A DNA stretch of 14,497 nucleotides from assembly GCA_024691045.1 (NCBI GenBank), contig JAILOC010000039.1, positions 1 to 14,497 of the forward strand, given 5' to 3'. The DNA comes from Lachnospiraceae bacterium. Its GTDB lineage: Bacteria > Bacillota_A > Clostridia > Lachnospirales > Lachnospiraceae. Below, piece by piece: positions 1 through 6,864 of this stretch (positions within the stretch are counted from its first letter, which is position 1; each line of letters opens with the position of its first letter). Under the pieces are notes generated by a model. It was not told the DNA's origin and made no database searches. It saw only the letters and a program-made list of their open reading frames with translations. The translations under genes and the position numbers were made by a program.

Positions 1-660
1 GAATTCATTGATTTCATGATCGAGTGTCAGGTCCTCAAGTTCGGGGATTTCACTCTCAAGAGCGGAAGGAAGTCTCCCTTCTTCATGAATGCGGGAGCAT
101 ATGTCACCGGTTCACAGCTCGGAAGGCTCGGAGAGTATTACGCAAAGGCCATCCACGACAATTTCGGGGATGACTTCGATGTCCTTTTCGGACCGGCTTA
201 CAAGGGAATACCTCTCGGCGTAGCCACTGCGATTGCTTATTCAAAGCTTTACGGTATCGACGTAAGATACTGCTCCAACAGAAAAGAGGTCAAGGACCAC
301 GGCGACACCGGGATCCTTCTCGGATCAAAACTTAATGACGGCGACAGGGTCATCATGATCGAAGATGTCACCACTTCCGGCAAGTCCATCGAGGAAACCT
401 ATCCCATCATCAAGGCACAGGCAGACGTACAGATCAAGGGACTTATCGTTTCGCTCAACCGTATGGAAAAGGGACTTCACTCGGATGCCGGCGCTCTCGA
501 TGAGATAAAGTCAACCTACGGCTTTGATACCGCTGCGATAGTCACGATGGCGGAGGTTACCGAATATCTCTATAATACCGAAAGACAGGGTAAAGTATGG
601 ATCGACGACGATCTCAAGAAGGCACTTGATGAATACTACGCTCTCTACGGAGCCAGATAA
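1..660 (+). CDS. pyrE: Orotate phosphoribosyltransferase PyrE, 5'-truncated by window edge
   Basis: This enzyme joins orotate to PRPP to give OMP, the fifth step of pyrimidine synthesis, in the cytosol. The reading frame is open from base 1 (it reads EFIDFMIEC), so the true start lies upstream; the ATG at 16 is internal, because family members have several residues before it. Visible signs are the LKFGDFTLKSGRKSPFF segment near the N terminus, GPAYKGIPL, YCSNRKEVKDHGDTG, and the PRPP-binding motif VIMIEDVTTSGKS at about 349-387, all typical of the clostridial long form of PyrE. The C terminus, ending YYALYGAR at the TAA, looks complete. About 220 codons are present, so only a few are likely missing. 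Two small membrane genes follow after 51 bases with no terminator between, so they may share its transcript. Identity is secure. Confidence 0.96.
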   Translation, partial: EFIDFMIECQVLKFGDFTLKSGRKSPFFMNAGAYVTGSQLGRLGEYYAKAIHDNFGDDFDVLFGPAYKGIPLGVATAIAYSKLYGIDVRYCSNRKEVKDHGDTGILLGSKLNDGDRVIMIEDVTTSGKSIEETYPIIKAQADVQIKGLIVSLNRMEKGLHSDAGALDEIKSTYGFDTAAIVTMAEVTEYLYNTERQGKVWIDDDLKKALDEYYALYGAR

Positions 661-711
661 ATCTAACCTTTGTGCCACGCAGTTCCGGGCACGTCAAGAA
701 AGGAGTATGTA

Positions 712-867
712 ATGGAAGAGGAAAAGATCTACAAAGTTGTAAGAGCAACCGGTGCATGGGACCTTGCCATAGGTATCGGAACCATCATTCTCGGACTTGG
801 TGCCGGGATCATGCTTGTTGTGAGCGGAGCTAAGCTCCTTTCATCAAGATCCAAGATAATGTTCTGA
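712..867 (+). CDS. Small membrane protein, 51 residues, function unknown
   Basis: A 51-residue protein starting MEEEKIYKVVRATGAWD, with one hydrophobic segment rich in Gly and Ile at about residues 18-40, then a basic end (SSRSKIMF). I chose the ATG at 712 because AAAGGAG at 699-705 sits six bases upstream; an earlier in-frame ATG at 670 has no such site and would add an unlikely N terminus. The hydrophobic part could span the membrane once, with the charged N terminus on one side and the short basic end in the cytoplasm. The stop overlaps the next start (TGATG), so the two are probably translated together. From memory, similar tiny proteins ending in KSKIMF occur beside a DUF6142-like gene in Lachnospiraceae; I cannot check this here. 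Function is unknown. Confidence 0.72.
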   Translation: MEEEKIYKVVRATGAWDLAIGIGTIILGLGAGIMLVVSGAKLLSSRSKIMF

Positions 868-1175
868 TGCGCAGATCTTACATGTTTACAAACAGGCGGC
901 ATCCCTATATAGGGATAGTGTCCGCCATACTGGGCGCGATAGCTCTCGTCTCCCTTATATACGGGATCGTAAGCAGCTATCTTCTGAGTGGAGACGTACC
1001 GATGGGATTCGGGGCAGGCTGCGCTCTTGCCACTTTATATGCACTTGTCGGATGGTTTATGGGGGTGATGGCCGTCAGACTCCCGGACTCATTCCACATA
1101 AGCGGGATCATTGGGATCGTTCTCAATTCCGTCTCGCTCATCATATCCGCATTTCTTCTGTGGATACCCGTATAG
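867..1175 (+). CDS. Small multi-pass membrane protein, DUF6142-like, 102 residues
   Basis: A 102-residue hydrophobic protein with a basic N terminus (MRRSYMFTNRRHPY) followed by three likely membrane segments: about residues 14-37, 47-70 and 78-101. The start ATG overlaps the preceding stop by one base (TGATG), which points to translational coupling. A later ATG at 882 (MFTNRRHPY) is possible but has no better ribosome site. The pattern FTNRRHP-YIGIVSAILGAIALVSL, a middle Gly-rich helix, then an RLPDSF-type segment and a last helix, reminds me of the DUF6142 family of Lachnospiraceae. This is recognition by eye and the role is unknown. It is the last gene before a strong terminator at 1183-1208, so pyrE and these two genes may form one transcript. 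Confidence 0.72.
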   Translation: MRRSYMFTNRRHPYIGIVSAILGAIALVSLIYGIVSSYLLSGDVPMGFGAGCALATLYALVGWFMGVMAVRLPDSFHISGIIGIVLNSVSLIISAFLLWIPV

Positions 1176-1182
1176 GAAAATG

Positions 1183-1208
1183 CTCCGGCGTAAAAGCCGG
1201 AGTTTTTT
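1183..1208 (+). terminator. Intrinsic terminator after the pyrE-linked membrane genes
   Basis: Seven-base-pair perfect stem CTCCGGC (1183-1189) with GCCGGAG (1196-1202), loop GTAAAA, followed at once by six T residues (1203-1208). It lies eight bases after the stop of the second membrane gene and separates the pyrE transcript from the purine operon. Confidence 0.93.
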
Positions 1209-1285
1209 AGTCAGGCAGATGCCTAAAAAGGCACCAAATATAGTCAAAAAGGGATGTGCGGTTACTAAATATGGGTTTTTGGATA

Positions 1286-1314
1286 TTGCATGACCCCGTA
1301 TCTTTTAGTACAAT
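1286..1314 (+). promoter_or_regulatory. Sigma-A type promoter of the purE operon
   Basis: TTGCAT (1286-1291), a 17-base spacer and TACAAT (1309-1314) match the -35 and -10 consensus at 4/6 and 5/6. Transcription would start near 1321, giving a leader of about 38 bases with GGGAGG at 1348-1353 in front of purE. I see no Bacillus-type PurR box pair, and the leader is too short for a guanine riboswitch, so purine control, if any, is not visible here. Confidence 0.72.
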
Positions 1315-1358
1315 AAATGGTGGTTTTCATTCTATAAGGAAATGATCGGGAGGTTTTT

Positions 1359-1895
1359 ATGAGTACGACCGCTAAAAAGACGCCTGCATCCGTAGGAATA
1401 GTCATGGGTTCCGACTCCGATATGCCGGTAATGGCAAAGGCAGCCGAGATCCTTGATAAACTGGGGATAGGTTATGAGATGACTATTATTTCGGCCCACA
1501 GGGAGCCGGATGTTTTTTTTGAGTATGCAAGCACCGCGGAAAAGAAGGGCTTCAAGGTGATCATTGCCGGAGCCGGCATGGCTGCCCACCTTCCCGGTAT
1601 GTGTGCGGCGATATTCCCCATGCCCGTCATAGGAATACCGATGCACACCACATCGCTCGGCGGAAGGGATTCACTCTATTCGATAGTTCAGATGCCTTCG
1701 GGAATTCCTGTTGCGACCGTTGCGATAAACGGCGGCGCAAATGCGGGACTTCTTGCAGCCAGGATCCTTGCGACCTCGGATAAGAAGCTCCTTACCAAGC
1801 TCAAGAAATATTCATCCGATCTTAAGAAACAGGTTCAGGATAAAGATGCTAAACTACAGAAGGTCGGATATAAGGAATATCTCGCTAACAAATAA
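1359..1895 (+). CDS. purE: N5-carboxyaminoimidazole ribonucleotide mutase PurE (class I)
   Basis: PurE interconverts N5-CAIR and CAIR in inosinate synthesis. The 178-residue protein shows GSDSD at residues 17-21, the SAHREPD stretch at 45-51 with the catalytic His and Arg, the AAHLPG loop at 75-80, and SLYSIVQMPSGIPVATVAI in the C-terminal half. Together these mark class I PurE (bacterial mutase) rather than class II AIR carboxylase. Two positions differ from the familiar class I pattern: Met at 74 where GGAAHLPG is usual, and NGGANAG in place of the GGAKNAG-like segment. I recall similar versions in other Lachnospiraceae. The start ATG has GGGAGG five bases upstream. This is the first gene of the purine operon, 24 bases before purM. 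No purK is in the window, although a class I enzyme normally depends on PurK for its substrate. Confidence 0.95.
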   Translation: MSTTAKKTPASVGIVMGSDSDMPVMAKAAEILDKLGIGYEMTIISAHREPDVFFEYASTAEKKGFKVIIAGAGMAAHLPGMCAAIFPMPVIGIPMHTTSLGGRDSLYSIVQMPSGIPVATVAINGGANAGLLAARILATSDKKLLTKLKKYSSDLKKQVQDKDAKLQKVGYKEYLANK

Positions 1896-1919
1896 ACTGG
1901 ATTTTGCAAAGGGGAAATC

Positions 1920-2951
1920 ATGGCACTTGATTACAAGGCAGCAGGCGTAGACATTGAGGCAGGATACAGATCCGTCGAACTCATCAAGAAATACGTCGGT
2001 GAGACAAACAGACCCGAAGTAATGGGAGGACTCGGAGGATTCTCCGGTGCTTTCAGTGCGGCGGCATTTAAGGGAATGGAGGAGCCCGTTCTTCTTTCCG
2101 GTACGGACGGAGTCGGAACCAAGCTTAAGGCAGCGATGATCCTTGATAAGCACGACACGATCGGTATCGACTGCGTTGCGATGTGCGTCAACGACGTTGC
2201 GTGCGCGGGCGGTGAGCCTCTCTTTTTCCTCGATTACATCGCATGCGGCAAGAACTATCCCGAGAAGATCGCAGAGATAGTAAAGGGCGTAGCTGAAGGC
2301 TGCAAGATGAGCGAATGTGCTCTTGTAGGCGGAGAGACCGCTGAGCATCCCGGAATGATGCCCGATGACGAATATGATATCGCAGGATTTTCAGTAGGCG
2401 TTGTCGACAGGAAGGACCTCATCACAGGCGCGGATATCAAGGAAGGTGACACGCTTGTCGGAATCGGATCAAGCGGAATCCATTCAAACGGTTTTTCACT
2501 TATCAGAAAAGTATTCGATATGACCTCCGAGTCTCTCAACAAGTATTATGACGAGCTCGGCGAGACACTCGGCGAAGCGCTCCTTACCCCCACCAGGATC
2601 TATGTTAAGGCTCTGAAGGCTCTTAAAAGCGGCGGAGTTAAGGTCAAGGGATGCAGCCACATCACCGGCGGCGGATTCTACGAGAACATTCCCAGAATGC
2701 TTCCCGACGGAATCAATGCTCAGATCGATAAGAACAGCTATGACATTCCTCCCATCTTCGGACTTCTTGCAAAGACCGGAGGCATCGAGGAGAAGATGAT
2801 GTACAACACCTACAACATGGGACTTGGAATGGTTCTTGCACTCGATCCCGCAGATGCCGCCAAGGCAGTCGAGATCTTGAACGGTGCCGGAGAGAAGGCT
2901 TATGTCGTAGGAAAATGCGTAGCAGGTGAAAAGGGAGTAACCTTATGCTGA
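1920..2951 (+). CDS. purM: Phosphoribosylformylglycinamidine cyclo-ligase PurM (AIR synthetase)
   Basis: PurM closes the imidazole ring: FGAM plus ATP gives AIR. The 343-residue length is standard. Family motifs are present in order: GTDGVGTK at residues 61-68, the [20 protein letters not shown] segment around 90-109, [10 protein letters not shown] at about 137-146, and [16 protein letters not shown] near 243-258. These belong to the N-terminal ATP-binding and C-terminal halves of the PurM/PurL/SelD/HypE fold. AAAGGGGA at 1908-1915 sits just ahead of the ATG. The end of the gene overlaps the purN start by seven bases (ATGCTGA), so purN is likely coupled to it. Its product feeds the carboxylation step completed by PurE. 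Confidence 0.97.
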   Translation: MALDYKAAGVDIEAGYRSVELIKKYVGETNRPEVMGGLGGFSGAFSAAAFKGMEEPVLLSGTDGVGTKLKAAMILDKHDTIGIDCVAMCVNDVACAGGEPLFFLDYIACGKNYPEKIAEIVKGVAEGCKMSECALVGGETAEHPGMMPDDEYDIAGFSVGVVDRKDLITGADIKEGDTLVGIGSSGIHSNGFSLIRKVFDMTSESLNKYYDELGETLGEALLTPTRIYVKALKALKSGGVKVKGCSHITGGGFYENIPRMLPDGINAQIDKNSYDIPPIFGLLAKTGGIEEKMMYNTYNMGLGMVLALDPADAAKAVEILNGAGEKAYVVGKCVAGEKGVTLC

Positions 2952-3571
2952 AAATTGTCGTCTGTGTAAGCGGAGGCGGAACCAATCTCCAGGCCATCAT
3001 CGATGGTATAGGAAACGGCAAGATAACAAATACCGAGATCGTCGGAGTTATCAGCAATAACCACGGAGTTAAGAGTCTCGACAGGGCAAAGGCTGCGGGA
3101 ATCCCCGCATTTACGATCTGCCCCAAGGACTTTTCCGAAAGAGCCGATTTCCACAAAGCGTTCCTCGATAAGCTTGCAGAGCTGAGCCCCGATCTTATAG
3201 TCCTCGCAGGATTCCTTGTAAGGATCCCCGAAGAGATGGTCAGCACTTATCCCGGAAGGATCATCAACATTCATCCTTCGCTCATTCCTTCTTTCTGCGG
3301 AGTGGGTTATTACGGACTCAAGGTGCATGAAAAGGTCCTTGAAAGAGGCGTGAAGGTTACCGGTGCCACCGTTCATTTCGTAAACGAAGGCATGGATGAG
3401 GGCCCCATCATTTCCCAGAAGGCGGTAAATGTCCTGGACGGTGATACCCCCGAAGTACTTCAGAGAAGAGTCATGGAGGAAGCGGAATGGATACTTCTTC
3501 CTCAGGCGATAGATGATTATGCAAACGGACGCATCCGTATGGAAAACGGACGCTGTGTAAGAAAGGTGTAA
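2945..3571 (+). CDS. purN: Phosphoribosylglycinamide formyltransferase PurN (10-formyl-THF dependent)
   Basis: PurN moves a formyl group from 10-formyltetrahydrofolate to GAR, giving FGAR. The 208-residue protein has the Gly-rich phosphate loop SGGGTNLQ at residues 9-16, NIHPSLIP starting at Asn108 with catalytic His110, and the [10 protein letters not shown] loop with Asp151. These match the Asn-His-Asp catalytic set of the family. One local variant is [17 protein letters not shown], where many PurN proteins have SLLPAFPG; this form appears familiar from clostridia. The start ATG lies inside the end of purM, with AAGGGAG at 2931-2937 as ribosome site. The stop is one base before the purD start. 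The tight packing supports one polycistronic message. Confidence 0.97.
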   Translation: MLKIVVCVSGGGTNLQAIIDGIGNGKITNTEIVGVISNNHGVKSLDRAKAAGIPAFTICPKDFSERADFHKAFLDKLAELSPDLIVLAGFLVRIPEEMVSTYPGRIINIHPSLIPSFCGVGYYGLKVHEKVLERGVKVTGATVHFVNEGMDEGPIISQKAVNVLDGDTPEVLQRRVMEEAEWILLPQAIDDYANGRIRMENGRCVRKV

Positions 3572-3572
3572 G

Positions 3573-4850
3573 ATGAAAATACTTATAGTCGGAGGCGGCG
3601 GAAGAGAGCATGCGATCGCTCAAGCCGTAGCAAAGAGCCCCAGATGCAAGAAACTCTACTGTGCACCCGGCAATGCCGGAATCGCCGAAATAGCTGAGTG
3701 CGTTCCCATCGGTGTGATGGAATTTGACAAGATCGTTTCATTTTCCAAAGAGAATGCGATCGACCTTGTGATCGTCGGACCTGATGATCCCCTTGTGGGA
3801 GGAATTGTCGACGAACTTGAGAAGGCCGGCATCAGGACATTCGGTCCCAGGAAGAATGCAGCCATCATCGAAGGCAGCAAGGCTTTCTCCAAGGACCTTA
3901 TGAAGAAATATAATATCCCCACCGCAGCTTACGAGAATTTTGACGATCCCGAAAAGGCTCTCGAATACTTAAGGACCAAGGCGGAGTTCCCCATCGTCCT
4001 CAAGGCTGACGGACTTGCACTCGGAAAGGGAGTTCTCATCTGCGAAAATCTTGCCGAAGCGGAAGAGGGTGTTAAGACCATCATGCTCGACAAGAAGTTC
4101 GGAGCTTCGGGAAATAAGATGGTCATCGAAGAGTTCATGACCGGACGTGAAGTCAGCGTTCTTTCCTTTGTGGACGGCAAAACTGTCAAGATAATGTCTT
4201 CCGCACAGGATCACAAGAGAGCGGGCGACGGTGACACCGGACTCAATACCGGCGGAATGGGTAACTTCTCACCTTCTCCCTTCTATACCAAGGAAGTCGA
4301 TGACTTCTGCCAAAATAACATCTTCCGGCCCACCGTCGATGCGATGGCGGCTGAAGGAAGGCCTTTCCACGGAATCATATTCTTCGGACTTATGCTCACA
4401 CCGAAGGGCCCCAGGGTTCTCGAGTACAATGCCAGATTCGGAGATCCCGAAGCACAGGTTGTTCTTCCCAGACTCGAGAACGATATCCTTGATGTGGTCG
4501 ATGCATGCATAGACGGAAAGCTTGATGATATCGACCTTAAGTTCTCCGACAAGGCTGCCGTCTGCGTAGTGCTTGCAAGTGACGGATATCCCACAGAGTA
4601 CAAAAAGGGATTCCCCATCGAAGGACTTGAGAATTTTGAAGGTAAGGACGATGCGTTCTGCTTCCATGCGGGAACGAAGTTCGACGAATCCGGCCGTATA
4701 GTTACAAACGGCGGAAGAGTGCTTGGGATCACGGCACTCGGCAATGACCTTAAGGATGCACGTAAGAAGGCTTATGAAGCAACCGAGTGGGTCACCTTTG
4801 AGAATAAATACATGAGACATGACATCGGTAAAGCGATCGATGAAGCATGA
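3573..4850 (+). CDS. purD: Phosphoribosylamine--glycine ligase PurD (GAR synthetase)
   Basis: PurD ligates glycine to phosphoribosylamine with ATP to give GAR, the second step of purine synthesis and the substrate of PurN. The 425-residue length is normal. N-terminal domain: VGGGGREHA at residues 6-14, APGNAG, and VGPDDPLV. ATP-grasp domain: KADGLALGKGV at 144-154, EEFMTGREVS, QDHKR with DHKR at 213-216, GDTGLNTGGMGNFSP, and EYNARFGDPEAQ from residue 284, which supplies metal and phosphate ligands. The C-terminal domain keeps VVLASDGYPTEYKKG. It starts one base after the purN stop, with AAAGGTG as a modest ribosome site. The stop codon overlaps a possible ATG (ATGA) of the SH3b gene that follows. 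Confidence 0.97.
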   Translation: MKILIVGGGGREHAIAQAVAKSPRCKKLYCAPGNAGIAEIAECVPIGVMEFDKIVSFSKENAIDLVIVGPDDPLVGGIVDELEKAGIRTFGPRKNAAIIEGSKAFSKDLMKKYNIPTAAYENFDDPEKALEYLRTKAEFPIVLKADGLALGKGVLICENLAEAEEGVKTIMLDKKFGASGNKMVIEEFMTGREVSVLSFVDGKTVKIMSSAQDHKRAGDGDTGLNTGGMGNFSPSPFYTKEVDDFCQNNIFRPTVDAMAAEGRPFHGIIFFGLMLTPKGPRVLEYNARFGDPEAQVVLPRLENDILDVVDACIDGKLDDIDLKFSDKAAVCVVLASDGYPTEYKKGFPIEGLENFEGKDDAFCFHAGTKFDESGRIVTNGGRVLGITALGNDLKDARKKAYEATEWVTFENKYMRHDIGKAIDEA

Positions 4851-4867
4851 CGGAGGTAATCGGAAAA

Positions 4868-6292
4868 ATGAAAACGAAAAACAGAACTGAATTAATAAGA
4901 CAGATAGTCGTAACCGCGGCCATTGTGATCGCCGCATGCGCCATCCTTTTCGGAAAGCAGTTTGCTCTTTCCGTTCTTGCAGCCAGCAGCGGTAAGGTAA
5001 CTTCCACAACTGCGAACGTCAGATCTTCGGCATCGACTTCATCCGAAGCGATCGCAAGCCTTTCCAAGGGCGATACCGTCGAGATCAAGAGCCAGAGCAA
5101 CGGAACCGACGGCTATGTATGGTATGAGATAACCGTAGATGCTACCAGGACCGGATACATCAGATCCGACCTTGTAGAGATCACCGACGGAACCACTCCC
5201 GCAGCAGGCGGAACAACAACCACCACGACCGCAACTCCCACAGCCAATCCCGAGGGAGTGACCGTGGTTGAGACCGTGAGCGGAACCACCACCGCTGATG
5301 TTAACGTAAGAGCCGATGCATCCACCAATTCCGAGATCGTAGCAAAGGCAGCAAGCGGACTTACCCTTTCCGTAACCGGAACCAAGCAGGGAACCGACGG
5401 CAATACCTGGTATTATCTGACCTTCACCAAGGACGGAATAAGCACCACAGGTTACATCAGATCCGATTTCGTTAATCTTTCGGGAGAACTTAAAGAGCCC
5501 TCCGCTGATGCTGAGCCCGATCCTCTTCCCGCTACCACCGAGACTGTTCAGACCACCGTTCAGAAGCGTTGGGAGACTCAGGAGCAGGCAGACGGATGGT
5601 TCCTTCTCGATTACGATATGCAGCAGCAGTACAATATCGATAATCTCTTCCAGACCAATGAGACCAACACCCAGCTTCTTCAGAAGCAGGAAGCCAAGAT
5701 CAAGTCACTCAGGACCGGACTTATAATCGTTATCATTCTTCTCATTGCGGTTATCGCAGCAGCGGTATTCTTCTTCATGAAGTGGAAGGATCTCGATGAC
5801 AGAGCTGCATTTGCTGAAGCTGAGAAGGAAAGAGCAAAGAGGATCGCAGGACACGGAGAAGGAAGAAGACCTTCACCCGAAGGACGCGTACAGCGCACTT
5901 CAAGAGACAGGGAGCCTGTCCGCAGGGATGGCGCAGAGCGCAGAAGACCTGCCGAAGGCGCTGCCAGAAATCCCGAAGGCAGAAGCGGTGAAAGACCCGT
6001 AAGACCTGCCGGTGAGAGAAGACCCGTTGATGTTCAGAAGGGTCAGAGCTCACATACAGTAAGACCTTCCGAGCCCCAGGAAAGAAGAGCTGCAGAGGCA
6101 CCCGTCCGTGAAGCAGCGCCTCAGGAAGCAAGAGCAGCTGCACCTGCAGAACCCGAAGCGGAAAGAAGAGTTCACAGACCCAGACCTCAGGCCGATGTCC
6201 CCGTTAAGGAGCATCACAGAAAACCTCCCGTTGACGATGACGATGATGAATTCGAATTCGGATTCCTCAACTGGGACGATGATGATAAATAA
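4868..6292 (+). CDS. Membrane-anchored protein with two bacterial SH3 (SH3b) domains and a long charged tail
   Basis: A protein of 474 residues from this start. Residues 1-12 are basic, 13-38 hydrophobic (signal peptide or anchor; possible cleavage after VLA at 38). SH3b domain 1 spans about 42-106 (TANVRSSAS, VWYEI, GYIRSDLV). A Thr/Pro-rich linker follows, then SH3b domain 2 at about 139-205 (DVNVRADAS, TWYYL, GYIRSDFV). A second hydrophobic span at about 284-306 leads to a roughly 165-residue tail rich in Arg, Glu, Pro and Ala, ending in an acidic patch with FEFGFLNW. The SH3b domains probably face the cell wall and the tail the cytoplasm. I prefer ATG 4868, with GGAGG at 4852-4856, although an ATG at 4847 overlaps the purD stop. 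The AAC at 22-24 resembles a lipobox but is followed by more hydrophobic residues. It is the last gene of the purine operon; its function is unknown. Confidence 0.88.
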   Translation: MKTKNRTELIRQIVVTAAIVIAACAILFGKQFALSVLAASSGKVTSTTANVRSSASTSSEAIASLSKGDTVEIKSQSNGTDGYVWYEITVDATRTGYIRSDLVEITDGTTPAAGGTTTTTTATPTANPEGVTVVETVSGTTTADVNVRADASTNSEIVAKAASGLTLSVTGTKQGTDGNTWYYLTFTKDGISTTGYIRSDFVNLSGELKEPSADAEPDPLPATTETVQTTVQKRWETQEQADGWFLLDYDMQQQYNIDNLFQTNETNTQLLQKQEAKIKSLRTGLIIVIILLIAVIAAAVFFFMKWKDLDDRAAFAEAEKERAKRIAGHGEGRRPSPEGRVQRTSRDREPVRRDGAERRRPAEGAARNPEGRSGERPVRPAGERRPVDVQKGQSSHTVRPSEPQERRAAEAPVREAAPQEARAAAPAEPEAERRVHRPRPQADVPVKEHHRKPPVDDDDDEFEFGFLNWDDDDK

Positions 6293-6306
6293 ATAGGATC
6301 TGTCAG

Positions 6307-6340
6307 ACGGGACGGCCGGTCATCCGGCACGTCCCGTTTT
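6307..6340 (+). terminator. Intrinsic terminator of the purE operon
   Basis: Outer stem ACGGGACG (6307-6314) with CGTCCCGT (6330-6337) and inner stem GCCGG (6315-6319) with CCGGC (6324-6328), one bulged A, loop TCAT, then a T run that begins in the stem and ends at 6340. It lies 15 bases after the SH3b stop. Confidence 0.92.
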
Positions 6341-6372
6341 GGTAAAAAAGGCTTGAAAGAAGCCCGCAGAGA

Positions 6373-6401
6373 TTGACCCGGAAGGGTATTTGTTATATCT
6401 T
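6373..6401 (+). promoter_or_regulatory. Probable promoter of the gntR-clpC-radA operon
   Basis: TTGACC (6373-6378), a 17-base spacer and TATCTT (6396-6401) form a fair sigma-A promoter. An alternative -10, TATATC at 6394-6399 preceded by TG, has a 15-base spacer. The -10 region lies inside a perfect palindrome (6391-6411), so a repressor bound there would block transcription. I looked for the tandem heptamer of a CtsR operator and saw only one GGTCAA-like half on the other strand. Confidence 0.6.
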
Positions 6402-6411
6402 ATATATAACA
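6391..6411 (+). promoter_or_regulatory. Palindromic candidate operator for the GntR regulator
   Basis: Arms TGTTATAT (6391-6398) and ATATAACA (6404-6411) are perfect inverted repeats around the spacer CTTAT. The 8-5-8 layout suits a dimeric winged-helix regulator. It overlaps the likely -10 element and ends 43 bases before the gntR start, which suggests autorepression. That the GntR product binds here is inference. Confidence 0.66.
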
Positions 6412-6453
6412 GCAAAATTCGTATTTTCCTATTTTCGCGGAAAGGAGGAAGAG

Positions 6454-6840
6454 ATGTATATCGAGATAGATTTTAACAGCGATGAAGCCATATACAGCCA
6501 GTTATGCGATCAGATAATAATGGGTATAGCTGCGGCGAGACTTAATGACGGCGACCCTCTTCCTTCCGTTAGACAGCTTGCAAGCGATATAGGGATCAAT
6601 ATGCATACCGTCAACAAGGCATATACGGTGCTCAGGCAGCAGGGATATGTCAAGGTGGACAGAAGACGCGGCGCGGTAATAAGCGTCGACCCCGACAAAG
6701 CAATCGCGCTCGAGGAACTGGGAGAAAGCCTCAGGGTGGATATAGCAAGAGCGTTCTGCAGGAATATCTCCCGTGAGGATGTACATAAGCTGGTAGACCG
6801 GATATTTGACGATTATGCATCCGATCATTCCAAAGAATAA
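6454..6840 (+). CDS. YtrA-type GntR transcriptional regulator, 128 residues
   Basis: A short regulator made of a GntR winged helix and a small C-terminal helical part. Residues 1-75 hold the DNA-binding domain: IYSQLCDQI at 13-21, LPSVRQLASDIGINMHTVNKAY at about 36-57 (turn and recognition helix), then the wing GYVKVDRRRGAVI. Residues 80-128 are helical and too small for a FadR or HutC type ligand domain, which places it with the YtrA subfamily (about 120-130 residues). The ATG at 6454 is chosen because AAAGGAGG at 6441-6448 lies five bases upstream; the frame is open further back but overlaps the promoter. clpC starts 24 bases after its stop with no terminator between, so both are probably co-transcribed under the palindrome at 6391-6411. 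YtrA regulators usually sit beside ABC transporter genes, so this partner is unexpected. Confidence 0.92.
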   Translation: MYIEIDFNSDEAIYSQLCDQIIMGIAAARLNDGDPLPSVRQLASDIGINMHTVNKAYTVLRQQGYVKVDRRRGAVISVDPDKAIALEELGESLRVDIARAFCRNISREDVHKLVDRIFDDYASDHSKE

Positions 6841-6864
6841 GTAAATGGCAGTCAGGAGATAAAG

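Noticed and set aside
671..692. GTGCC/GGCAC inverted repeat between pyrE and the small membrane gene
   Set aside because: Five base pairs with a loop of 11 bases and no T run; too weak to call a terminator.
1211..1233. Alternative short hairpins (GGCA/TGCC and TGCCT/AGGCA) before the purE promoter
   Set aside because: They lie upstream of the likely transcription start, are only four to five base pairs and exclude each other, so a riboswitch or attenuator is not supported.
1315..1358. Guanine riboswitch or PurR box in the purE leader
   Set aside because: The leader is about 38 bases, too short for a riboswitch, and no paired PurR-like sequence is seen.
4931..4942. Lipobox (IAAC) in the SH3b protein
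   Set aside because: The Cys is followed by another hydrophobic stretch rather than a flexible polar linker, so a signal peptide or anchor is more likely than a lipoprotein.
4269..5009. Long reverse-strand open frame opposite purD and the SH3b gene
   Set aside because: It lies opposite well-supported genes, lacks a recognisable protein pattern and is explained by codon bias on the + strand.
5775..6143. Reverse and alternative-frame open frames over the SH3b tail
   Set aside because: The tail is low-complexity Arg/Glu/Pro coding DNA that keeps other frames open by composition; no independent start signals were seen.
6373..6390. TTGACC as part of a CtsR operator before clpC
   Set aside because: A CtsR site needs two GGTCAAA-like heptamers three bases apart; only one partial half is seen, and it serves better as the -35.
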